Shown: positions 26,018 through 35,515 of the stretch, piece after piece
Layout: the number at the start of each line of letters is the position of its first letter
Position numbering within the stretch: the first letter of the stretch is position 1
NCBI GenBank assembly: GCA_032622095.1
Contig: CP136061.1
Coordinates: 4,520,505-4,584,504 of the forward strand
DNA length: 64,000 nucleotides
Source of the DNA: Siphonodentalium dalli
Taxonomy: Eukaryota > Mollusca > Scaphopoda > Gadilida > Siphonodentaliidae
Direction of reading: 5' to 3'
Notes under the pieces: model-generated
What the model saw: only the letters and a program-made list of their open reading frames with translations
The model's database searches: none
Told to the model about the DNA's origin: nothing
Position numbers and translations under genes: made by a program

Positions 26018-27181
26018 AATGAGACAAAAGCGAATTATACTCGTCAAAATCGCACATGGAATCTAGGGGAATCGCAGATCAGGGAGGATACGCGAACAAC
26101 TCATCTGGGGATACCACTCGATAAATACGATTTCAACGGTGCCTTTGTTGAAAATATTTGCGAAAAAACTAGAAGTACATTTATGATGCTCACAAATGCT
26201 GGTATTCATCCGGGTGCTATAACTCCAAAGAGTTGTTCGATTATCTACTCGTCTGTGGTACTTCCGAGGGGATTGTACGGTTCTGAATTACTTTGGAATT
26301 TGTGCCAGAATAACCGTGATCGTCTAGAAAGAACACACCGATTTTGCGTTAAATTTTTCCAGGGTCTACATACACGCACAAAGACAGAAATAGCCCTTGG
26401 GTTAGTCGGTCTGCCTCCACTCATGTCTTTAATCGATAAACTCAAACTATCATTCTTTGGCTCGCTGTGTAATCTGTCGCAAAACAAAACTGTTAAATCT
26501 ATTTTCTTAACCCATTTGTATCAATATGTCGTGGGGTGCTCAGAGATAAGTGATAAAAATTTCATAGCTGACATGATTACAACACTCCAGAAATATAACA
26601 TGGTCGACTACCTGATAACTTTTATTGATTTACACAAATTCCCGAATAAACTAACATGGAAAAATATATTGAGAGACAAATGGAAAATCGGGTGTTCTGA
26701 AGAGTGGACAGCAATTATAAATGGCGACAATAGACTTGCTCGTTTCGCTGCCATACAACAAGAATTAACCATGTCTCATCTTTGGGGAAAATGTCGATGC
26801 TTCCCAAAATATAAATCATCGTACACGCTTGTTGCTCGCCTTATGGCTATGTTACCTGGTTAGAAACAGGTATGTCCTCTCTGCAGTCGCGAACACAGCG
26901 ACGTTGTTAAACATACCATATGTGAATGCACGTCAATAACATCGGAGAGGAACCTTGTGGAATTCGACATTTTGAACAACTTTGATATCGAATTATACCT
27001 AAAATTCGATAAACTGAGTCCAGAATCTAAAACTCGACTTTTTCTTTCTGGATTATCAGATTTTATGACGATTCCACTGGAATATACGGAAGACCCAATT
27101 AATTTTTTTGTTAAAAAGTCCGCTGATCTATGGAAACGCTATGTTGACTTAATAATATTATCTGAGAATGCAACGAATTAA
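26017..27181 (+). pseudogene. LINE ORF2, C-terminal region with Cys/His motif
   Basis: Continues the RT thumb and connection region (THLGIPLD, then LYGSELLWNLCQ and IALGLVGLPPL segments, a pattern typical of LINE ORF2 C-termini). The frame 26000-26863 ends at a TAG (26861-26863), but the same frame stays open beyond it to 27181. Immediately after the stop it encodes a CPLC...H...H..C.C zinc-knuckle-like motif (about 26874-26930), which ORF2 proteins normally carry. The TAG is therefore a nonsense mutation and not the natural end. No RNase H motifs are visible. Confidence 0.75.
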
Positions 27182-27690
27182 GCGACATTATCAGCTCCAG
27201 CACGTCAGTGAAGGTTGACATATTCAATATACAACTAAAGGAAATATACATGCATACATGTATTATAACAGCTATGTTCGGTGGGCGTTATTCGCAAATA
27301 CCACACACTTATGGCACCAAATGGTCGCAAAACATTGAGGTTGTTTTCGGCGATACGTTTACCCGATAATGCTTGGATTACATTTACATCGACAATCATT
27401 TTATGTATATGTGCATGTAGATCATGCATTATAGATTCGTGTAAGCTCACATGGTGCATACAATGTGTATGTAATCGATCATGACCGCGCCAATGTTCTA
27501 CTTGCATTGTATCCCTAACATACTTGTGTAAATTTCCGAATCTGATTATGTATGTCTTACATTTTGCTGCACTCCGATTGGAGATGTCATGAACTTATAT
27601 TGACATCTTGGCCTAATCTGTGCTAGACCGGAGTAGCATCCATGCATGGTGTGTAGTAATACTCGATAGTTGTGTGAGTGTATGTGGGCT
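27182..27690. other. Probable 3' region of the LINE
   Basis: No gene is seen. It lies between the ORF2 stop and a microsatellite. It may be the 3' untranslated region of the element, but no poly(A) or simple tail marks its end. Confidence 0.4.
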
Positions 27691-27696
27691 AAGGTG

Positions 27697-27786
27697 TGTG
27701 TGCGATATATATATATGTATATGTGTGTATATGTGTATGTATATGTATGCATGTATGTGTGTATATATATATGTATATGTATGTAC

Positions 27787-27841
<55 letters not shown>

Positions 27842-27870
27842 GGTATATGTATATGTATGTGGGGATATAT
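27697..27870. repeat. TATA/TATG microsatellite
   Basis: Alternating tatatgtatatgtgtat and a pure (TA)n core around 27796-27836. Open frames here are Tyr/Ile or Thr/His runs from the repeat. It is followed at 27886-27935 by agcgcctta...aaagcgctc, a word that recurs in dispersed repeats of many invertebrates (recalled and not proven here). Confidence 0.9.
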
Positions 27871-28169
27871 ATATAATAATAATGTATAGCATTTTTAAAG
27901 CGCCTTATCCCATGAGGCCCAAAGCGCTCAATGATACAACAAATGACCGAGCTCCAGCACATTTAAACACATATACGCATGTACACACAAACAATAACTA
28001 CAATGAAATAAATCAAACAATTCATATACAAATCAGGATGAAGGCTGTGAGTATTGTATAAAACAATGCAGGAAATGTGTGCTCAGCTTTGGTCGTCGTC
28101 GTTGCCATAGTGAAGTTTAAACAGATACGTTTTGAGTTCTGTTTTGAAAGATTCCAAAGTAGCAAAATT

Positions 28170-28311
28170 CCTATATGTGTGTATATATGTGTGTTTGTAT
28201 ATGTATGAGTGTGTATGTATGTATGTATATATATATATATATAATATATGTATATATGTATATGTATATATACATATATATAGAGGGAGGGAGAGAGAGA
28301 GAGAGAGAGAT
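28170..28311. repeat. TATG/TA microsatellite and (GA)n tract
   Basis: tatgtgtg/tatg repeats, then (TA)n, then a short GA tract (gggagagagagagagagaga region, about 28284-28309). Low complexity only. Confidence 0.9.
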
Positions 28312-28778
28312 GTCAGGCACGCTTTGAAATAAGAATTGTTCGATTTACAATATTGCTATATTTTTATCATTTCATTGTGAATAAATAATATATGGCGCTA
28401 TGTCCTATGTGCTTATATTGCCATTTTTGTGTTGATATATTTGTTTTTGTGTGAATTAATTGTATATGTATCAATGATCTCCCATGAGGAGGAAATAAAG
28501 ATATATATATATATATATTATTAATTTAATGGAAGTTGATGTGGTATAACTGTACCACGTGTACCGTATTATTAACTTAGTATGAGTCCTGGGATATTTC
28601 AGAACTTAGAAATATGATTTTACTACTGGTACTTAGAGTAATTAAGTGCATTTAGGGATAGCCTATGATACGATTGGTAAGATTAGTTTATAGAATTGAT
28701 GTAAATCCATACGTCGGCGCCTGATAACTTATTCATAGCCTCTCGTTGCAAATAGAGATATAGTGGTGTTCTGGATAC
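28312..28778. other. Unique sequence left of the Bcl-2 element
   Basis: AT-rich, with one more short (TA)n near 28500. No gene is recognised. Confidence 0.4.
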
Positions 28779-28784
28779 GCAAGG

Positions 28785-29252
28785 TGATGATGATAAGGCC
28801 CCCAGTTGGTGGTATTTCAGGAACGATAACTCTATCCGAAGTACACGACCTATATTCTCAGCAGTACTCCTGTTGGTGTTAGTCTAGACAGTTTGACCTA
28901 TATTCTCCGCCCACGCATTGCATCATGGTGTATGTGTATACCGGTTGGGCATGTCCAAAAAAATTCAAAAACTTCAAAAATTTCAAAAATTTCACAAATT
29001 TCAAAAAAATTCAAAAATTAAACAAAATTCAGGATTTAGTCATAAATGTGACCCGCCATATCAAATCCAGTCGGAAGTCGGGATTTTTTTATCCTGTGCC
29101 AATGCATTCTCTTATATATGCGAGTCGACAAGCCGCCGGCGGCGGCGGCGGCCGTAATGCGCATGTCAACGCCGCTGCAACCGGCGGCGGCGGCGGCAGC
29201 AACTAAATAATCCTATGGCATGCAAAGAAATTGGCGGCGGCGGCGGTGTTTG

Positions 29253-29304
<52 letters not shown>

Positions 29305-29387
29305 ATTGATATTAATATGTTTGCCAATAATTTACACATCCATGAACCTATCTGAAAACATTATGGTTCATTGTCAACATTTTTGAC
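28785..29387 (+). repeat. Left terminal inverted repeat
   Basis: About 600 bp. In order it holds a terminal ~180-bp conserved block, the ttcaaaaattt minisatellite (28955-29030), a block with gtgacccgccatatcaaatc, GGC triplet runs (29138-29248), a (TA)n tract, and a final block ending ttgtcaacatttttgac. Each is mirrored on the right. Short A-rich or GC-triplet open frames here are not genes. Confidence 0.85.
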
Positions 29388-29538
29388 GAGTAATGGTCAA
29401 TATTTAGACATGCGTATGCCGCTCTCACCCCCCTCCCCTCCGCGCGCGCGCCAATTTCACCAAAGATCAATGTCGGCACATTTAACATCTAAAATTAGAA
29501 ATGAAACGTGTCGGAACACGTTAATATCATGCATTTTG

Positions 29539-29566
29539 ATTGGTTAGCTGGCTCAACATAATAAAG
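29539..29566 (+). promoter_or_regulatory. Possible promoter elements upstream of the Bcl-2-like gene
   Basis: An inverted CCAAT box (ATTGG, 29539-29543) and an A/T-rich ATAATAAAG (29558-29566) lie 15-45 bp before the ATG, in the part of the loop that is not inverted repeat. The A/T-rich box is too close to the ATG for a normal TATA box unless the leader is almost absent. Suggestive only. Confidence 0.3.
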
Positions 29567-29582
29567 GGACTGCTGATATTTT

Positions 29583-30116
29583 ATGTCTGACGTAGAAGGG
29601 AACAAAAATAATAATCGATACACAGCTCAAGAAATTGAACAGTATGGAAGTTGGCACAGTTACGAAATATTTGATGAAAGTTATGTCAGACATATCATTC
29701 TGAGAAACGGCTTTCATTACCCAGACACTAATAACTTTTATTTAGAGTTAGATGAAATACGTGACTGTACCAGAAGAATACTTCAAAAGCTGGAAAATTA
29801 TAACATGTGGCTGTTAAATGAGCTGACAGGGAAATTGGACAGTTACGATAGGGATCATTTTCCCTATATATTTAGTGACTTGTTGGACAATATATTTCGG
29901 GAAGATGGCCCCTACACATGGGAGAGATTAATGGCTGCATTCCTGTTCACAGGAACAATGTGTTTAAAAGCATACAAAGACAACGACTTCTCATTGGTCA
30001 GCGAAATTATGCAATGGGCACACACTATCGTGACATTATACACTGACCAATGGGTCGAACGGGAAGGCAGTTGGGATAATTTCTTCCAGGAATGTCTAAA
30101 TATTGACAATTACTAG
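29583..30116 (+). CDS. Bcl-2 family-like protein, intronless, 177 aa
   Basis: Probably an apoptosis regulator with the Bcl-2 helical-bundle fold. BH1-like residues 105-127 include FREDGPYTWERLMAAFLF followed by TGTMC. BH2-like residues 157-170 are QWVEREGSWDNFFQ, with the Trp and Gly-x-Trp-Asp pattern of the family. Spacing between the two fits the family. A BH4-like amphipathic segment (about 31-46) and a weaker BH3-like helix (about 58-75) are inferred from position. The canonical NWGR of BH1 reads TWER, so the usual Gly is lost. There is no C-terminal membrane anchor, and the protein is shorter than most cellular members. Animal Bcl-2 genes usually have an intron in BH2; none is present here. 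This suggests a retrocopy or virus-derived gene. Whether it promotes or blocks death cannot be read from the sequence. Confidence 0.75.
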   Translation: MSDVEGNKNNNRYTAQEIEQYGSWHSYEIFDESYVRHIILRNGFHYPDTNNFYLELDEIRDCTRRILQKLENYNMWLLNELTGKLDSYDRDHFPYIFSDLLDNIFREDGPYTWERLMAAFLFTGTMCLKAYKDNDFSLVSEIMQWAHTIVTLYTDQWVEREGSWDNFFQECLNIDNY

Positions 30117-31140
30117 TCAAAAATGTTGACAATGAACCATAATGTTTTCAGATCGGTTCATGGATGTGTAAATTATTGGCAAACATATTAATATCAATTG
30201 TGTATATATATATATATATCCGCAAACGCCGCCGCCGCCGCCGCCGCCAATTTCTTTGCATGCCATAGGATTATGTAGTTGCCGCCGCCGCCGCCGCCGG
30301 CGGCCGCGGCGTTGACATGCGCATTACGGCCGCCGCCGCCGCCGGCGGCTGGTCAACTCGCATATATAAGAGAATGCACTGGCACAGAATAAAAAAATCC
30401 CGACTTCCAACTGGATTTGATATGGCGGGTCACATTTATGACTAAATCCTAAATTTTGTTTAAGTTTTTTGAAATTTGTGAAATTTGTGAAGTTTTTGAA
30501 GTTTTTGAAATTTTTGAAGTTTTTGAAATTTTTGAATGTTTTTTGAAGTTTTTGAAATACTTGAACTTTTTGAACTTTTTGAACTTTTTGAACTTTTTGA
30601 ACTTTTTGAACTTTTTGAACTTTTTGAACTTTTTGAAATTTTTTGGACATGCCCAACCGGTATACACATAGACCATGCTGCAATGCGTGGGCGGAGAATA
30701 TAGGTCAAACTGTCAAACCGACTAACACTATGTCGACTCGAAAAAATATAAGAGAATGCACTGGCACAGGATAAAAAAATCCCGACTTCCGACTGGATTT
30801 GATATGGCGGGTCACATTTATGACTAAATCCTGAATTTTGTTTAAGTTTTTTGAAATTTGTGAAATTTGTGAAATTTTTGAAGTTTTTGAAATTTTTGAA
30901 GTTTTTGAAATTTTTGAAATTTTTTGAAATTTTTGAAATTTTTGAAATTTTTGAACTTTTTGAATTTTTTTGGACATGCCCAACCGGTATACACATATAC
31001 CATGATGCAATGCGTGGGCGGAGAATACAGGTCAAACTGTCTAGACTAACACCAACAGGAGTACTGCTGAGAATATAGGTCGTGTACTTCGGATAGAGTT
31101 ATCGTTCCTGAAATACCACCAACTGGGGGCCTTATCATCA
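30117..31140 (-). repeat. Right inverted-repeat arm with internal duplication
   Basis: It starts one base after the stop codon of the Bcl-2-like gene with tcaaaaatgttgacaatg, the mirror of the left arm's inner end. The segment from the conserved agagaatgcactggcacag word to the ggtcaaactgtc word occurs twice in tandem (about 30370-30713 and 30750-31035), making this arm ~420 bp longer than the left one. It includes CCG runs (30224-30352) and ttttgaa minisatellites (30461-30640 and 30845-30968). The Lys/Phe-rich and Ser/Lys-rich open frames are repeat translations. Confidence 0.85.
30388..30393 (+). terminator. Candidate poly(A) signal for the Bcl-2-like gene
   Basis: AATAAA about 270 bp after the stop codon. 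The duplicated copy of this segment reads GATAAA at the same place (about 30768), so the consensus hexamer exists only in the copy nearest the gene. Confidence 0.4.
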
Positions 31141-31146
31141 GCAAGG

Positions 31147-33047
31147 AGTGTAAACTAGAAAGTAATATGTTAATACAATAGGACAAGTTACTGACTTATG
31201 CAGAAATATATTGGATCAATTCCTCTGGTAGCAGAACAATTACCGGAGCGTTTGACCGACGGCTTGATATTCCGAAGGTCCGTTAGTCGGAAGGTTCAAT
31301 TGTTGGGTTGAAAATATACACTGCGAATACAGTCAAAATGATTCCATAGTCCGATATTCTGAGAGTGATTTGAATGAAGTGAAATAAATCAATGAAATAA
31401 CTAGAAATAACGAGACAAAGGGTCACATGCAAATGTGAACACTACCATGGCAACGTATATAAATGTGAATACTACCATGTCGACGCATATAAATGTGAAC
31501 ACTACCACGTCGACGCATATAAACATTTATCACATAAGTAGCCCCTACATCCGGCCTAATATTATTTAGTAAGATACACGGGTATTATCGGCACACACAT
31601 TGATATAAGAGCTTAGCGCAATGATAACGATGTCAATGCCGGAAGTTTAGTATTATGTTAATTAGAATATAATTATGATATTCAATTCGTGTTGGGCTAT
31701 TTGGTGTTGGCTGTGAGATAAGCAAGGTAAAACACTTTTGTTAGCACGAAAAGACACATTTATAATGCAACTATATTATGTCTTGAAGGTGTATTTACTT
31801 CCTCTTTGGTTGTGATAAGGGTATCCAACCGTTTCAAGATCGTTTTCCTCCCTTGGTAAAATGTGATTATGTGGTAACGTGGATCTCAAATGCACTCAGT
31901 TCATAAATTGTGTATATAATTGCGACTAATCAGACATCCTGTATATATCACATACATGTAGCTAAGTCGAATGGCACACATATTTCTGTCAGTTTTATTT
32001 TTGACAATGTTCGATGAAGACATATGTTAACAACCTGGACTATTTATTTGTAATTGGAGTGGTTGCCTTGATATTTTGGTTTTATGGTGGCGGAATTAAT
32101 GAATTTGTTTAATTGTTATCACCTGAATAGCACTGTTAGTATATATTGTTGTCTGGTCAATTGCTATCAAAAGGTAACTTGTCTGACATACGATATATGA
32201 AGAGGGAATTTGCTATATCATGCGAGGTAGCTATGTCTCATATTAATCTTTCAAACTGAGTTCTCCCTTTTGAATGACATAAACTAATGTATGTATGCGC
32301 ACGAGCTCTGATGCGTATTATATATACACACTAACATGTGTATACGCTGCCTGGGTTCAGAAAGATTTATATATTAAGTCAGGCGGCATTTAAAATTATG
32401 TGAATCAGCGAACAGATGACATGACCTGCTGCCAAGTTACATGTATCAAAGTATATCGGTACATAACATAGGCACTAACTATATATAAACATACATGTAT
32501 AGTATAAAACAACACATTTTTGAATCGAAATTCTTACCCACCTCTTGCCTATGTTTTAAAACATGTAGCACGCGTAGATGGATTACACACCAGGGAGTAT
32601 TTGCGTTCGATATGGCGAAACTCTCTCAGAAAGTATAAAATGGAACAAAATACTCCTTACTGGAAATATTAATTGTTTTTGAATCATCATTTAAACACAT
32701 AATCTTGACTAAGTTGTGTGGGTATAAATTTGAATTAAATATATGGTATTTTCTAAGGTGTTACTAGTTAAATGTCTTTGTGTTTTGTCCCTAAATAGTT
32801 GCACTCAACTTGTGTTACATGATGCGTATCTATATTCTTCATAATCACATACCTACCACAATGTTACTAATTTGACCAATCTTATATATGAAACTGGGAG
32901 AGCCCCGAGTTCTGCACGGCGTATCCATTGAATAGCATCCATACTCATGGACATCTTCTGTAAGAGCCCAAAATCTAACAAAATTACTGTATTGTCTGTG
33001 TTGATATCAATTCAGTTAAATGTATTTGTCACATACTTATGGTTAAG
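31147..33047. other. Unique non-coding region with a three-copy 30-bp repeat
   Basis: About 1.9 kb without a recognisable gene. A small tandem repeat aaatgtgaacactaccatgt (30-bp period, three copies) occupies 31430-31525. The rest is AT-rich unique sequence. Confidence 0.5.
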
Positions 33048-33360
33048 GGATCGCGGTGTGGCTCGGTCGGTAAGGGGTACATATCCAAAGCTATTCGCCC
33101 TTCAGTGATGGCGATACGGGTTCAAATCCACATGTTTTCATATTGGACTTTGTAACTCGAAATCGTTATATGGTAGAGTTGCCATTTACTCGCCGATTGC
33201 CGGTGGTTTGCCGCCCATGGTCGAATAGTTAATGAGCTATTGAAATCACTCTTATATTAGCCGTAAGTGTGTGGATATCCTCCACGACTAAAACTGGCAA
33301 TGTCGTGATATGGCCTTAGTTGATGAAAGCGACATTAAACCTCAATCAATCAATCGATCA
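33048..33360 (+). mobile_element. tRNA-derived SINE
   Basis: A tRNA-like head has an A box (tggctcggtcggtaagg, about 33060-33076) and a B box (ggttcaaatcc, about 33119-33129) at normal spacing. A body with gccggtggtttgccgcccat follows, and the 3' end is gcgacattaaacctcaatcaatcaatc, a simple ATCA tail. The head does not fold into a clean tRNA, so this is not a tRNA gene. The body and tail resemble the widespread mollusc SINEs; the exact family name is an inference. Confidence 0.75.
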
Positions 33361-33984
33361 ACTGAGGCTTAATTGTACAAATACCGGTATTGTGAGAAAA
33401 ATTTATTTAGTTATTTTTATTATTGGCTTTTTGAGAAATTGTCGTAATAAGGTATCGGTATTTGATGTGATAGCACATATACTTTAATTCGTCAACAACA
33501 TTTAGTTAGATATTCAAATTCGAAAAATGGGCATAGCTCCATCATAAAAGGTCGGACTGAACCAAAATTCGAATTTGACCTGTATTTTCATGTTATTAAT
33601 CCACATAATCATTTTAATTTGATAGGTATCCATGTAATCATAACATATATTATCATCCGGATAAAAAGTTGATAAGAAACTCTGCCAGAAATGGTCGGAT
33701 CGAATCAAAATTCAATGGTCGGATCGAATCCAAATTCAAACTTGGTCGGAACTTTCTCATATGAAGGCCAAATACCATGCTTCATCAAATTCTGTCAAAT
33801 ACTATAATTCATATTGACATCCGGACAACAATCTAATCGGCAAATTATAAGCCAAACAAGAGACATAACTCCGTCAGTACTGGTCAGAGCGCACCTTAAT
33901 TAAGACGGACGGATACCGTTCAATTCTATAGTCTCCCGAATTTATTTTTCTGTCAACAATTTTAACAATCAGCATCAGATCCAT
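33361..33984. other. Unique sequence with a short degenerate repeat
   Basis: Contains degenerate copies of ggtcggatcgaatcaaaatt around 33540-33750. No gene is visible. Confidence 0.4.
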
Positions 33985-34770
33985 TCAACACAGCCACTGC
34001 CACCATATTACATTTATTACATTCGTGTTTCACTCGTATCAACACAGCCACTGACACCATATTACATTTATTACACTCGTGTTTCACTCGTATCAACACG
34101 GGCCACTGACACCATATTACATTTATTACACTCGTGTTTCACTCGTATCAACACAGCCACTGACACCATATTACATTTATCACATTCGTGTTTTCACTCG
34201 TATCAACACAGCCACTGACACCATATTACATTTATTACATTCGTGTTTCAACGTATCAACACAGCCACTGACACCATATTACATTTATTACATTCGTGTT
34301 TCACTCGTATCAACCCAGCCACTGACACCATATTACATTTATTATATTCGTGTTTCACTCGTATCAACACAGCCACTGACACCATATTACATTTATTACA
34401 TTCGTGTGTCACTCGTATCAACACAGCCACTGACACCATATTACATTTATTACATTCGTGTTTCACTCGTATCAACACAGCCACTGACACCATATTACAT
34501 TTATTACACTCGTGTTTCACTCGTATCAACACAGCCACTGACACCATATTACATTTATTACATTCGTGTGTCACTCGTATCAACACAGCCACTGACACCA
34601 TATTACATTTATTACATTCGTGTTTCACTCGTATCAACACAGCCACTGACACCATATTACATTTATTACATTCGTGTTTCACTCGTATCAACACAGCCAC
34701 TGACACCATATTACATTTATTACACTCTTGTTTCACTCGTATCAACACCGGCCACGGGGCTCTTCAACAC
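33985..34770 (+). repeat. 54-bp minisatellite (about 14 copies)
   Basis: The unit is marked by cagccactgacaccatatta and cattcgtgtttcactcgtat, with a period of 54 bp (18 codons), so several frames stay open for 160-230 codons on both strands. The units are highly similar. The array lies within about 50 bp of the SRCR exon at 34822, in the intron downstream of it. I treat the open frames as repeat artefacts. Confidence 0.92.
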
Positions 34771-34821
34771 GATCCAATAACACATACAAGCTTCTATCCA
34801 ACTGTTACATATTGTACTCAC

Positions 34822-35121
34822 CCTGGCAGTCAACTCCAGCGTCGTGCGAGTGGTAACAGATGAATGTCCGCGAATGGGAGCAATCCCATATTGCAGCCTC
34901 CTCCCCGGTACACGCGACGTCTCTCATCCAGATAGGTCCCGTACCTTGTCCGTAGGTTACTCGCCCTCTGGCGATGCCTCCTCGAAATCCCAGCATCTTG
35001 CACACGACAGATGCATCAGAGTCATCCCATCCCACGTCGCACACTGTTCCCCATTGGCCGTTCATATAGACCTCAACTCGACCAGATGTTATTATTGATC
35101 CACTAACTATGCGAATGTTTT
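34822..35121 (-). CDS. SRCR-domain exon (downstream of the two)
   Basis: A single exon of 300 bp encodes one complete scavenger receptor cysteine-rich domain, an extracellular ligand-binding module. An acceptor (ttgcag) precedes 35121 and a donor (G|GTGAGT) follows 34822 on the minus strand. Both borders are phase 1, so the exon can be duplicated or skipped without changing frame. Motifs: SGRVEVY, GQWGTVCD, VGWDDSDASVVCKMLGF, GPIWMRDVACTG and DAGVDC. It has six cysteines in total. Expected to be part of a secreted or membrane multi-SRCR protein together with the exon at 38416-38712. The remaining exons lie outside the window or are not recognisable. Confidence 0.9.
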
Positions 35122-35199
35122 CTGCAACTGATAAAACACATCAATTGGTCGATTTCACTCGATGTGTCGCAGTTACGACCTCATGTGAACCGATGTGCA

Positions 35200-35515
35200 C
35201 CATTACTGTCTGCTTAATATGTTAAATTCAATGTTGATGCCCGGTGTATATCGATGTATATAGTTACTGTCTGCATAATATATTAAATTCAATGTTGATA
35301 CCCGGTGTATATAGAAGTACATTCTTGCAGTACTGTCTGCATAATATAATAAATGCAACGTTGATGCCCGGCGTATATCGATGTACATCCTTGCAGTACT
35401 GTATGCATAATATATTAAATTCAATGATGGTGCCCGGTGTATACCGTTGTGCAGGCTTACTGTCTGCATAATACAATAAATTCAATGTTATGTTTGTGCC
35501 CGGTGAATATCGTTG
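35200..35515. repeat. ~60-65-bp minisatellite in the SRCR intron
   Basis: Five copies of a unit containing tactgtctgcataatatatt and gatgcccggtgtatatcgat. Open frames on both strands come from the repeat. Confidence 0.85.

Larger units (their letters stand above)
21853..27181 (+). mobile_element. Non-LTR retrotransposon (LINE), coding region
   Basis: Two consecutive open regions in the order expected for a LINE: an ORF1 nucleic-acid-binding protein, then ORF2 with an apurinic-like endonuclease, a reverse transcriptase and a C-terminal Cys/His motif. No RNase H domain is evident. The copy is inactive: three breaks each have the phase of one missing base, and ORF2 also has one in-frame TAG. I cannot see the exact ends or target-site duplications. 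The clade (CR1/L2/Jockey-like) is not resolved by eye. Confidence 0.9.
28785..31140. mobile_element. Foldback element carrying a Bcl-2-like gene
   Basis: Terminal inverted repeats begin tgatgataaggcccccagtt on the left; the right end is the reverse complement. The outer ~250 bp of the arms are nearly identical. The six bases GCAAGG directly flank both ends (28779-28784 and 31141-31146), as a target-site duplication would. The arms run inward to 29387 and from 30117, so the single open frame (29583-30116) fills the loop between them. The arms contain a TTCAAAAA-type minisatellite and GGC/GCC triplet runs. There is no transposase, so if it is mobile it depends on another element. The superfamily is not identified. 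Confidence 0.75.

Noticed and set aside
30324..31078. Lys/Phe/Ser-rich and Leu/Phe-rich frames of up to 191 codons
   Set aside because: They read through the ttttgaa minisatellite and the triplet runs of the inverted-repeat arm.
33048..33140. A tRNA gene
   Set aside because: A and B boxes are present, but the acceptor and anticodon stems do not pair; the sequence continues into a SINE body and tail.
34079..34863. Long overlapping open frames of 166-233 codons on both strands
   Set aside because: They follow the 54-bp minisatellite, whose period is a multiple of three, so any stop-free unit stays open in several frames.
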